Assembly (NCBI RefSeq): GCF_963576615.1
Contig: NC_088714.1
Coordinates: 28,764,558 to 28,828,557, forward strand
Reading direction: 5' to 3'
From: Watersipora subatra
Taxonomy: Eukaryota > Bryozoa > Gymnolaemata > Cheilostomatida > Watersiporidae
Length of the DNA: 64,000 nt
Made by a program: the position numbers and the translations under genes
Part shown: in pieces, positions 33,996 through 45,229 of the stretch
Numbering within the stretch: the stretch's first letter is position 1
Layout: the number at the start of each line of letters is the position of its first letter
The notes under the pieces: generated by a model
What the model was told of the DNA's origin: nothing
What the model saw: the letters and a program-made list of their open reading frames with translations, nothing else
The model's database searches: none

Positions 33996-34560
33996 TGCCA
34001 TGGTGCTCTATTTTTCAACCTTCTCTCATAGTGGCGCTTTATTAAAGATGACATTTAAATAGAAGGTGGCTTGTATTTTTCAAATAGCCTATCAGAGTTT
34101 TCAATGATAAACTTGACTCTTTTACAAGCAAAGTGACTGTCGCCGATATTTTGCACTCTCCATTGGGCGGAGCAACCATAACCCTTTTAGATGACAATCT
34201 GCTTTAACTTGCCTTCACCTTGTCGTAGATCTCTAAATCAATAGGCCTAAGCATTGGAAATCTGAGAAATATTTTGTTGATAGTTGATTAGTTAATACAC
34301 ACTGCTTGCGACTAACCTGCAATGATATTATAGCCAGTGCCCTGCATTGCAATTTGTTGAAGCTTCAATTTTTTGTTTTATTCCAAAGTTGAAGGCATGT
34401 TATTTTATAACTACCATAAAACCTTTGATTGAACGCCACCTCTATTTGAACGCCACTTCTATTTTACCACCACCCTGAGAGAAGGATTAAATAATATAGT
34501 GGCATTTTCTAATTGATTGTCACCTTTATTTGACTGCTACTGACTACCTTTGATCTTCAA
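33996..34560. repeat. pogo-like non-autonomous repeat with CCACCTCTATTTGAACG units
   Basis: 34420-34540 carries ATAAAACCTTTGATTGAACG, CCACCTCTATTTGAACGCCA and CACCTTTATTTGACTGC. 34010-34110 holds inverted-sense pieces (GTGGCGCTTTATTAAAGATG). The same words occur in the opposite orientation at 46690-46840 and 44760-44840. The layout of a TACCGTAAAACCTCT end followed by short repeated ACCTCTATTTGAA words is like pogo-type element ends (inference). Confidence 0.45.
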
Positions 34561-34649
34561 AAACCCATTCCTTAATTGAGCAGTAAAAGTGTTCACAAAA
34601 TTGTATTAATAATTAATCGTTTACATCAATAACAATTAATTCTTGTGTT

Positions 34650-36160
34650 TTACAACTCAAAAGCTTTTTGTTTTGTGCAAAGGACATGCTGAACTCATGG
34701 AATCGAACACCACTTCAATATGCAGACGATTGTTCAGTTATCTGCTCAAGATCAAATGAAGAACTACTATGTGAAACAATGGAAAGCAACTGCATGAAGC
34801 TCATACACTGGCTGGAACAATACCACATGAATGCCATCTTTTCCAATACAGGTACTATTTGGTTCAATTGCAACCCAAAACAACTTCAAGTCAGCGGAGA
34901 AAACATAAACAATACCAATTTTACTAAAGTTTTAGATTTACCCCTATACTCTAAGTTATTTATTCAACACACAAAGAGAAGAATCAAAAGCGATATTGGC
35001 AAAAATATGGAGATTACTTCTACCGTTCATCAATGCAGAGTTAAAGCCATACTATACTAAAAAGATGCTAGAATCAACCATAATACCGAAAGGGTTTTAC
35101 AATAGTTTTATATGGAATCAAAAAGCTAACATCTTTCTACAGTTGTTTGAAAGACATACTAGGAGCAAAGACTAATCCCTCAACGGAACCATTCAACCTG
35201 CACATACCTACAGCTGAGTCGTTAGGCTCCAGAGACATATACACATACTGTAGAATATGGCAGTAGGACAGAGTTATTTCAGAAAAACGTTGTTATCTAC
35301 AAAAACAAATCTTCAGAAAAAAATACATTCACACATGGTAACCCTAAATGGTAACAACACAACTATAGAAGATATGTCAGCAAGTCATTCTAGAAGATCC
35401 ACTATTCGAAAGCAACTAATTAATGATCGGCAACGCCGATGAAAAACTCATCTGATATCAGGACACAGTTCCCTGCTTATTAAAGGTCTTAAAAACAGAT
35501 CATCTGGAAAAAAAATTTATTCCACTTATATTACCAAGGAGACAAATATCTATTTTAACTGGGCTCTTCACAAGTCACACAACCTTACTATATCACTTAT
35601 ACAACCTCAATTTAACATTTACACCAACATGCACATGCCTGGATGAGAACGAAACAGTAGACCATTACTTATACAGATGCAGCAATTACATCAATCTAAG
35701 AAAAAAAATTTTCCTAACCCTCACAACTACCAACACCTGCTAGAATTTGTACATGAAAGCTGCCGATTCAATTGAAAACATAATTAACCCACTGCAGACA
35801 AACCATAGAAGTAAACATCGATGATACTTACACATACAGATGATACAGGCCATATTATAGTCATGCAATTATTAATTAACAATCAATCTTGCCACAATCA
35901 ATACTCATAGATAATCTATTTTTTCCGACCTGAACCCTTGTATATAGTATCAGTCAATTTAGTTCTGTATAAGGTATCCTGTGTTACTTATTTGAAGTCA
36001 TCCTCTCATATAAATTTTCTTTTAATTTTAACGCAACTGATCTCAAACTAAACATGAACTGTTCACTATTATTTTGCATTCAGGATACATTTACAGTTTC
36101 CATTTTATTTGATAATATGCCTGCAAATAAAGGCTTTTTGTTATTTTGTTATCAGCAAAA
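34650..36160 (+). pseudogene. 3' fragment of a non-LTR retrotransposon (reverse transcriptase and C-terminal CHC motif)
   Basis: A frame at 34668-35060 contains the RT catalytic motif LQYADDCSVI (about 34713-34742) followed by a thumb-like WLEQYHMNAIFSNTGTIWFN. After further stops and shifts a frame near 35620-35720 reads CTCLDENETVDHYLYRCSNY, a Cys/His cluster found at the C terminus of several LINE proteins. The tail carries AATAAAGGC (36126) and ends near 36160. No endonuclease and no 5' part are present. The clade is uncertain. Confidence 0.55.
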
Positions 36161-36319
36161 TAAAAGATTACTAACTACTAGTTTTTTTCGTTGAATTTTT
36201 GAAAGCAACATCATAAAAGCCATTCATAATTGTCTCAGGATAATAGTAGTTCCTTGTTTGTATATGTATATATGCATATATATAGTGAAGTTGTTATGTG
36301 CAACCTCTATATGTATGGA

Positions 36320-36338
36320 CATATACATACATATATAC

Positions 36339-36433
<95 letters not shown>

Positions 36434-36482
36434 CATACACATACACATATACATATACATGTATACATATATATACATATAC
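36320..36482. repeat. (TA)n / TACATA microsatellite at the 3' end of copy B
   Basis: Long TA tract directly abutting the 3' terminus of copy B. Confidence 0.93.
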
Positions 36483-36483
36483 A

Positions 36484-37822
36484 AGGTTGTTTCCTCACCC
36501 CGGTTAACCTGTATGGGTGGTACTTTCTGCTCTAACTCAGGTCTCCTACCAGAGACCTGGGAGTTTGAGCACTCGCCTCAAGATCTTAGCTGTTCTTAAT
36601 AGCGCACTTTTCTGCAACTCACCTGAGTTGATTGCTGTTGGTATCTGGGCAAGCCACAGTTTATGCGCCGGTGTTATAGCGCCCATTGCCAAAATGACTA
36701 CTGGAATTACAGTTGTTCTCACATCCCAGCATATTTCAATCTCTTCTCCAAGAGAGAGATATTTCTCGACCTTTTCTTTTTTTTTCGCTGGCTATATTGT
36801 AGCCATTGGGTACTGCTATATTCATTATAGTAGCTCTCTTCTTCTCCTTGTCCATCACCACTATATCGGGTTGGTTTGCTAGGACAAGCTTGTCAGTCCG
36901 GATGTAGAAGTCCCAGAGAATATTAGCGCAGTCATTTTCATTGACCTTACCAGGAGCTTTCCACCAGTGTTGTGGTTTATTAAGGCCATATTCATCACAT
37001 AGACTTCTATACACCACACCTGTGACATGATTATGCCGCTCAGTGTATGCATTTTCTGCTAGCTGTTTGCATCCACTGATGATGTGTTGGATTGTCTCAG
37101 GGGCATCTTTGCACAGTCTGCATTTAGGATCATCTCAAGTGTGATAGATTTTTGTTTGGACTTGCCTTGTTGAGAGAACTTGCTCCTGGGCTGCCATGAG
37201 TAGCGACTCTGTATTGGCTGTTAGGTTTCCTTTGTTTAGCCACATATATGTCTGGTGAAGATCGCTAACCTATTGAGTCCCCTACCGCCATCTTTCCTAT
37301 CGAGATACAATCTAGTAGTATCAGACTTTGGGTGGAGTGCTCCATGCATGGTCAGCAGTTTACGAGTTGCTATATCTGTTTCATTGATGGCTTTCTCAGT
37401 CCATTTCATTATGCCTGCTGGATATGTTATTACTGGCAGCGCGTAGGTATTTATTGCCATTACTTGATTCTTGGCATTGAGCTGGCTCCGTAGGACCTGC
37501 CGAAAGTGTTTCTTGTATTCGATAATGGCTTTGTGACGTACCTCGGCTTCGTGGTTGATGTTGCTTTGCATAATCCCCAAGTACTTGTACCCTTATTCTA
37601 TATCTTTGATGGTACCATTTGGCATTTTTAGGCCATCTGTGAGCATAGAATGGTCTTTCTTAAGAATTAGCCTTCCACATTTCTCAATACCGAAGGTTAT
37701 TCCGATGTCATTGCTGTATACCTGAGTAAGGTGTATTAGTGAATCAATGTCCTTTTCTTTGTTAGCGTACAGCTTGATGTCATCTATGTAGAAGAGGTGG
37801 TTTATCTTGGTGCCACTCTTAA
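36484..37822 (-). mobile_element. R4/Dong-like copy B, 3' half
   Basis: On the minus strand this continues copy B after the piggyBac insertion: SGTKINHLFYIDDIKLYANK (catalytic RT motif, about 37758-37817), the thumb (37236-37580), then the restriction-like endonuclease. The segment WWKAPGKVNENDCANILWDF leads to the nuclease core ANQPDIVVMDKEKK and a downstream IAVPNGYNIAS. The final D of the P-D-x(14)-D motif reads N here (MNIAVP). A frameshift lies near 36740 and a premature stop near 37610. The terminus CCGGGGTGAGGAAACAACC meets the microsatellite at 36484. Confidence 0.75.
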
Positions 37823-40732
37823 CCCTTTTTTGCATGACGTCCTCATGTGAGGACAAAATACTACATCCAATTTTTAAACTTAAAAATTAGAATTTGTTTC
37901 TCCTTGTATCGTTCAATCAATATTCTACAAATTGCTCTCTCTTGTTGTACTGTTATTGAGGTCATAGCAAGTAAGTCAAGGTCTGGAGGGAAATTTGAAG
38001 TCAGGCAGCCGTGCAAAAGGTGAGTATGCTAATTATCAGTGATTCTTTTGCTATTTCTTCAGTTCCTCTTCTTTTTAGAAAAGTGTCTTTTTTCTGAGCT
38101 TGTTCAGTCTTTTAGGTAAATGATTGAACCATAACAATGTTGTTCAAATGCTTGTAAAACTTTCAAAGTGGCTTAAATGAATTGTCCCCATTTGAGGACA
38201 TCATGCAATAACTGAATGAAAATTTCCTTATACACAGTCTTCATTAGAAATTTTGTTGATAATAAAACTCTGCATTTTGTTAGTCTTGCTAAAGTTTCTG
38301 CATCTCTCAACTATGAGTATTCAGCGCTCCAGAAAAGCAGCCTTTGAAGCATTTTAGTCTATTTTATGCTCAGACTCTGAAGATGGCTATATTTCATCAT
38401 CAGGTGACTGCAGTGATTTTGACGCAGACTACAATGTGATTGCTCTAGAGGAACAGGTTAGCGATGACTCTGACTGGGAAAGCTCCGCAAACACTTTTAG
38501 TTTGAGCAGTGGAAAGTTCTATGGCAACAGCAGTTTGAGTTCTGTCTGTTCTCTGCCTTCTTAACCTTCTATCTCAGCCGTTGCAACAACTCCTTTGCCA
38601 CAGAAGAGAAGAAAAGCGGCCGTTGCATCGACTTCTTGTTCTTCAGCATCTACTTCAGCTGCAGCTTTACAGGATCAAATGTGTAAGACACCACCAGTTG
38701 CTAACTCTACATATTCAACATTTGGTCGAAACAAAGCAATACCATCAACCATTATCAAAGCATCAACTAGTTGGACAATCAACACTGACAACGACTATGC
38801 GCATAACGAACCTGTCTTTACTGGTAAACTTCAAGTAAACCTTGCAAATACTGAAACACCAGTCAATATATTCAAGCATTTTTTTGACAATGACTTGCTA
38901 GATGGCATTGTGTATAACACAAATCTGTACGCCTCGCAGGTAAGCATCCACTCTGCATTCAATCTTACAAGAGGAGAACTTATGGTATTTTTGGGAATAA
39001 ACATTGTGATCACCTACATAAGATATCCAAGATTACGGATGTATTGGTCCAGCAACCAAGGAACTCGATGTGGATTGATTGCTGATGCAATGAGTGTCAA
39101 TAGATTTGAAGCCATACGCCGTCACCTTCTCTTTGTAGATAATGAAAAGCATGATGCAAACTCTACTGATAAAGTATGGAAGCTGCGCTCTGTGATGGAA
39201 GCTCTTCGAAAAGGTTTCTAACAAGTGTAGATGCTGAAGAATGTCATAGTATTGATGAGCAGATGGTTCCTTTCACTGGCCAGGGTGGTCTAAAGCAATA
39301 TATCAAGAGTAAGCCAAAGAAATGGAGTTACAAAATATGGGTGAGATCAGGTATGTCAGGCTACGCAAAATAATCATAATCAACGTTTATGACTTTGAAT
39401 GTATCAAGGGGCAAGCGGTAATAGACCTGAAAAAGTCCTGGGACTGAGGCCAGATGTTGTGATGCGGTTATCAGACCGTTTGGCTGGCAAGAACTACAAG
39501 ATTTACTTTGACAACTTGTTTACAACGTTGGAACTGTTGACCGAGCTAAAGAAGAAGAAGATATATGCTGTTGGCACTCTCCGCAAAAACCGGCTATGCG
39601 GCGCAGATGAGGTTTTGATTTGTGATAAAGGTATGAGAACAAGAGGAAGTGCTACCTATGCTACCAACAAAGACAACATCACCATTGTGAAGTGGAATGA
39701 TAACAATCTTGTCTACACTGCAAGCACATTTGTTGGCATGCAACCAACCAGCGTAGTACAACGATGGGACAAAAAAGCAAAGAAGCATGTGGATGTTATC
39801 AGGCCTCGTGCTATTGAAGTCTATAACAAACATATGGGAGGAGTAGATTTAACAGATTTTCTGATTTCATGCTACAGGCACAGCCTGAAGCACAAGCGTT
39901 GGTATTTACGTCTGTTTTTTTGCCTTGTGAATGTCACAATTGTGAATGGATGGCTGATCCATCGCTGGGAACATGGAGACAGCGTTGACTTGCTTGAGTT
40001 CCGCAGCTCTGTGGCACAAGCGCTAATCACACAAGGCTGGACAAAGTCAAATCAAAGAAAAGGAAGGCCGTCAAGCTCATATGTACACCCTCTTAGTCTA
40101 ACAAACATCAGAACGAGGGTATCAGATGAGATCAGGTAAGCAAAGTGATCATTATGAAGTTTTCAATTACTGAATAGTATTGAGTTTACTAATAATTTTA
40201 GTAAGAGTAATAGTTTATTCATTTATTTTAAAATTTTCACTTGTAAAAATGTTTATTTAGTCAACATGTGCCTATTGCTATAATCCTACAGCTTAAAAGC
40301 TCGCAATTTTCACAACACTGGTTGAATCACTTTAGATACAACCTTGATGCTGGACACTGGCCAGAAAAGTCAGCTATGAAATTTGCAAGCCGATGTGTTG
40401 TTCCAACCTGCCCCAGCAAAACCAGATACTTGTGCACAATGTGCAAAAAAGCTCTCTGCCCAGAGTGCTTTGGAGCATATCATACCAAGTGACTTTGTCT
40501 GACTACAGCCTATATTGCAACCAACCAACTGTTGTTTGTCCTCATATGAGGTCAGAGCGCATTGTTTCATAACTGCATGGCGTCCTCATATGAGGACATT
40601 ATTTTTTACATATGTATAAGGTGAGGTGGAATTAAAATAATAAATGTTTTGTGTATTTTGTGTGTAAATGTGCAGTTTTTGCTTGCTTATTCTCCTCTAG
40701 CTCAATGGCAGCTATATTCATGCAAGAAAGGG
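37823..40732 (+). mobile_element. piggyBac-family DNA transposon inserted in copy B
   Basis: The left end is TTAA (37819-37822) followed by CCCTTTTTTGCATGA. The right end read on the minus strand is CCCTTTCTTGCATGA, flanked by ATAA (40733-40736), a one-base change from the expected TTAA. CCC-starting ends and TTAA targets are diagnostic of piggyBac. Subterminal palindromes GTCCTCATGTGAGGAC (about 37840) and GTCCTCATATGAGGAC (about 40580) sit inside both ends. Element length is 2910. Removing it restores a continuous R4/Dong-like RT frame (GYQF then KSGT). Confidence 0.92.
38313..40492 (+). pseudogene. piggyBac transposase, inactivated
   Basis: From ATG 38313 (MSIQRSRKAAFEAF) the frame holds an acidic Ser/Asp-rich N terminus, a TAG at about 38355, a TAA at about 38562, then a long frame from 38595 through ETPVNIFKHFFDNDLLDGIV to 39221. 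A frameshift near 39215 moves to HSIDEQMVPFTG (first catalytic Asp region), and another break at 39370-39400 precedes YKIYFDNLFTT (second Asp) and NKHMGGVDLTD (third). An intron-like GTAAGC..TTTAG at 40136-40260 joins a C-terminal Cys-rich finger (CVVPTCPSKTRYLCTMCKKA then CPECFGAYH). The catalytic residues survive but the stops and shifts make it non-functional. Confidence 0.88.
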
Positions 40733-40736
40733 ATAA

Positions 40737-42290
40737 ACTGGTACCCATATTGAGTCTTCTCCAGCATATTGCTTAAAGGGTTTGGGCATATGCGGAAGAG
40801 CAGCGGTGATAAGGATTCACCTTGATAGATGCCTCGCTTAATTTTTACACTCGTAAGCTTTTTGCCATTAGCCTCCGATTCCGTCTTCCATTTGGTCATT
40901 GACATCTTGATGAATGCTACAAGAGCTGGGTGAACGTTGTAATGTACATACTGAGGTACTCAAGTATTCAACTATGGGGAATTGAGTCATAGGCTTTTTT
41001 GTAGTCGATCCAAGCCATGGCAAGAATGGTATGCCTTTTCCTGCTGTCTTGACAGGCCGTCCAATCCACCAGTAACTGATGTTTGGCTCCTCAGGTGTTG
41101 CGCCCAATTCCTTTCTGAGCACTGGTCATATAGTGACTCATGTGCTCTTCCAGTTTGTCTGCAACTATTCCTGAGAGCAGTTTCCAGGTGGTGGGCAAGC
41201 ACGTTATTGGGCGATAGTTCTTGGGAATTGACTCCTTCTTTGGATCTTTTATCAGAAGTACAGCTCGTCCTTTGGTCAGCCATTCCAGATGGTCACCTAT
41301 TAGGCATTCCATCTTCTTAGCCATTCTAGTGTGAAGCGATGTCAATTTCTTCAATTAGAAGGTTTGAATCATGTCATGACCAGGTGCTGCCCAGTTCTTC
41401 ATACGCTGCACTCTGCACTTGACGTCCACTTTGCTGATGGTGAGTCCTTGCTGAGCCACAGTGTGTTGGTGGCTCTCTTTAAGCCTCTTCAACCAAGTTG
41501 CAGTGGTGTTATAAGTAGTCACTTTCTCCCAAATGTCCTTCTAGAACTTTGAGGTGCTTGATTGGGGAGGATCTGACATTGGCCTCTGCAGTTCACCTTT
41601 GAACTGAGAATACACTTTAGATTGGTTATTGATGAACAGTTTGTTCATTCTTTTGTTATCCCTCTCTTTGGTACATACTGGTACCCTAGTGGTACCCTGC
41701 TTCCATAATCATTAGTAGCTGGCATCTTGTTGTTGATCATTTCCGCAAGCTCCTTCACTCTTGGGTCAAGGTGCATGTGTTTTTCAACTCGTGAGTCAAC
41801 ACAAGCTCGTGTATGTATGACTGTGTGTTGATATGCACTCCTCGTTGGTCGAGGTTACTTGGGGGAACTGTGCCCTAATTTCATCTATCTCAAGTTCTGA
41901 TATGAGGTGGCGATTGACTATGGTACTCCTCTGAGCTACAAGTTGCTTTGCGGTAGTGGCAATTCAGGGTGCATCTTTATCCACAGTTGACGCATCCTTC
42001 CCATATAGCCCCACCTTTGAGGTTCACTCATAAAGTAGCATTGCATGAGGTCCGTGTTATCAGTCCGAGTCCATTTCATTCGTTTTGAACCAGTAGCCCA
42101 TTTTTCACAGCCTTGTCCTGGTTCAGCTACAGGGAGCCCTGACCTTGTTTGACCAGACAACGTCTGAGCCGGCATGGCGTTGGTATTGCACTCATAATAG
42201 AGGTTGTAGACATTATACAACCGAGGATCTTGTCTAAGGGCCGCCAGAAGGGTGCAGTTGTTGGGGTTTGAACCTAAGACCTAATGATCA
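40737..42290 (-). mobile_element. R4/Dong-like copy B, 5' half
   Basis: On the minus strand from 42290: B box-like TTAGGTTCAAACCCC, leader, then a frame from 42220 with MKWTRTDNTDLMQCYFMSEP (about 42070), stops, then the N-terminal linker and RT fingers PKNYRPITCLPTTWKLLSG (41160-41230), SHYMTSAQKGIG (41115) and KWKTESEANGKKLTSVKIKR (about 40850), with GIYQGESLSPLL to GYQF at the piggyBac border. Several frameshifts (near 41090, 41280, 41920). The tRNA-like A box is missing where the (TA)n begins. Confidence 0.75.
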
Positions 42291-42299
42291 CTTTTCCTA

Positions 42300-42323
42300 T
42301 ATATACAATATGTCCTAATGTCC

Positions 42324-42401
<78 letters not shown>

Positions 42402-42420
42402 ATCATATATTTCCTTTTAT
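42300..42420. repeat. (TA)n microsatellite between copies B and C
   Basis: TA tract separating the 5' end of minus-strand copy B from the truncated 5' end of plus-strand copy C. Confidence 0.93.
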
Positions 42421-42440
42421 TCGGTTATGGCTTTTTTTAG

Positions 42441-43682
42441 GTACGTCACAAAGCCATTACCGAATACAAGAAACGCCTTCGGCAGGTCTTACGGAGCCAG
42501 TTCAATGCCAAAAACCAAGTCATGGCAATAAATACCTACGCGCTGCCAGTAATAAGATATCCAGCAAGCATAATAAAGTGGACTGAGGAAGCCATCAAAG
42601 AAACAGATATAGCAACTCGTAAACTGCTGACCATGCATGGAGCACTTCACCAAAATCTGATACTACTAGATTGTATCTCGATGAGAAAGATGGCGGTAGG
42701 GGACTCAAAACTGTACAGCAGACAGTGAAGGAGGAGGAGCAAAGCATCAAAGCATATGCAGCCTCCATGGCTACTTCAGATACGTTGCTAGCTGAATTTC
42801 AATCGGCTGCTCCTATAAAGGACTTACGCACTGATGATGAGGAAATTGACTAACACACGAAACCTTTTCATGGTGCTTGCCACCAACAAATATCTAAGGT
42901 TGGCGATCTTCACCAGACATATATTTGGCCGAACAAAGGAAATTTAACAGCCAATACAGAGTCGCTAATCATGTCAGCCCAGGAGCAAGTGACTCCAACA
43001 AGGGACTCCAAACCAAAATCTATCACACTAGAAACGATCCTAGATGCAGACTGTGCAATGATGCACCTGAGACCATCCAACACATCATCAGTGGATGCAA
43101 GCAGCTAGCAGGAAATGCATACACTGAGCGGCATGATCATGTTGCAGGTGTTGTGTATAGAAGTCTATGTGATGAGTATGGCCTTAATAAACCACATCAC
43201 TGGTGGGAATTGCTCCTGGTAAGGTCAATGAAAATGACTGCGCTAAGATCATCTGGGACTTCTACATCCGAACTGACAAGCATGTCCTAGCAAACCAGCC
43301 AGATATAGTGGTGGTAGACAAGGAGAACAAGAGGGCTACTATAATAGATATAGCAGTACCCAATGACTACAATATAGCCAGCAAAGAAAAAGAAAAGGTG
43401 GAGAAATATCTCCCTCTTTGAGAAGAGATCAAAAAATGCTGGAATGTAAGAACAACTGTAATCCCAGTAGTCATTGGGGCACTGGGCGCAATAACACCGG
43501 CGCCTAAATTGTGGCTTGCCCAAATACCAACAGCAATCAACTCAGGTGAGTTGCAGAAAAGTGCATTAGTGGGAACAGCTAAGATCTTGAGGTGAGTGCT
43601 CAAACTACCAGGTCTCTGGTAGGAGACCCGAGTTAGAGCAGAATTACCACCCATACGGAGTATCCGGGGTGAGGAAACAATT
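42441..43682 (+). mobile_element. R4/Dong-like copy C, 5'-truncated
   Basis: Begins inside the RT thumb (GTACGTCACAAAGCCATTAC) and runs to the family 3' terminus GGGGTGAGGAAACAATT at a short (TA)n. Frames give MAINTYALPVIRYPASIIKW (42522), CRLCNDAPETIQHIISGCKQ (about 43047), and the best preserved nuclease region: DFYIRTDKHVLANQPDIVVV, then DKENKRATIIDIAVPNDYN. That is P-D, fourteen residues, then D, the restriction-like endonuclease signature. A stop near 43420 and a frameshift near 43205 disable it. Head-to-head with copy B. Confidence 0.8.
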
Positions 43683-43701
43683 TATATATATATATATATA
43701 T
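43683..43701. repeat. (TA)n at the 3' end of copy C
   Basis: Short TA tract touching the element terminus. Confidence 0.85.
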
Positions 43702-45225
43702 TTGTAGCATCTGATGAATGGTTGTTATATAACTTATAAATTTGCAGATTTATAGCATATTGTTTAATAGCATCGTTGCGGTAATCTGATCTTAAAACCG
43801 ATTGGGCTCATAACTCTTCCTTTATTGCACATAAAAAGCTGATTTTGGTTGCAAACTGTAGCAAAGATACCAATATGCTTTTAAGCAGCGTTGCTAAATA
43901 CAGATATAAAACAAAATATATGCCTTCACATTGGTGTCTTACCATGTTTTATGACGCTTTTTACAATCTGATGACAGTGGTAATTAATAAGTGACAAACG
44001 AGACGACCATTTATCACTGTAGGTGACGTTGATGAAACTAAGGTAGCTTTGGTTCGAAGCATTTGGCCTAGCATTCATAGACTGACAGGTAATGTATGGA
44101 AACAGCTGTGAAACGCCATATTAGACTGACATCATATCCATTTCCAAGTATCTGACTGACAGTGATTATTCAAGACAATCTCAGAATATTTTCAGTACAA
44201 GAATTGTAGCCCTAAAAACCTAAGATGCCTGTCACTCTTTGCGGAGTAATCAGCAACACTCCCAAACATCATTCATAAGTTTGTGGAGGCTGATGGTTGA
44301 ACCATGCCTTTGACTAACAGAAGTGCAAGCTGAGCAAGTTTCAGGTTTTCAACGCAAAGCAGTGCCACCAGAATGGATATTTGTATTAAAATAAGGAATG
44401 TGAAGAAAGAGGTTGTTTTGGTTACCATTTTGAAAAAAACGAGGATTGTGACGACAACTTCGCGTGGTAGGACTCCTTCATAGGGCTATATGATGGCAGG
44501 TTAATTGCAAGCAATAGGTATCAACCGGTAGGGACATTTTTCGGTTTCTAAATGCATATTCATTAAGAGATCTTTGATAAGTTGGAGGTAAGTTTGCAGA
44601 TTTATTGCATACAAAAGGTTTCAACTCGTTCAACCAAAAAACAGGGCAAAATATAGGTGACATTTGCTTTGCCTGTAAAAAGGCTAAGGTTATCTTACCA
44701 AAATTTTGACAAGTTATTTGAAAAATACAACACTAGTCTTTATTTGAAAACCACTTTCAACAGATCGCCACTAAGGAGGAAGGGTTGAAAAATAGAGTGT
44801 CTTGACGTTCACTTAGAGGTTTTACGGTATATTTAACAATATTGCACAAAAAGCCATTGGACTCATTGATATGTTTGCTACAGTTTTCAGTCAAAGCTTG
44901 TTTTTATATGCAATAGAAGAGGAGTTAAAACTTTCGATCAATTGTAAAACGGGTTTAGAGTATTGCAATGAAGTTATCTGAACCACACAGTGTCTTCTGA
45001 CCTCAACTGATCTTATGGACTGCTGAACCAGTCCATATTAACATCCCAACATTTTTTTTTCAGCACAAAACTTACGCGCTACTGAATTTCATTAATAAAA
45101 ATTAACTTTTTCGCCACGTGTAAGCTTGCGCATGTACAAAAAACTTTTAGCATCAGTCGCGTATTTGCTGAACCACTTTTTATGTACGTCAAAATATCTA
45201 GAGTGAGTTGATCAAGGTACGACTA
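43702..45225. other. mostly non-coding, one exon-like segment
   Basis: 44023-44088 (plus strand) is bounded by ATCACTGTAG and ACAG/GTAATG and open in one frame (DVDETKVALVRSIWPSIHRL), but no partner exon is seen. 44760-44840 holds inverted pogo-like words (ACTTAGAGGTTTTACGGTA). Otherwise empty. Confidence 0.3.
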
Positions 45226-45229
45226 TTAG

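Noticed and set aside
36224..36599. Overlapping Tyr/Ile-rich frames
   Set aside because: Microsatellite translation running into the LINE 3' end.
43691..43730. Second hammerhead-like CTGATGAATGG near copy C
   Set aside because: No GAAA or pairing stems follow at the right distance. Other CTGATGA words (33570, 43970, 49865, 50712) fail the same way.
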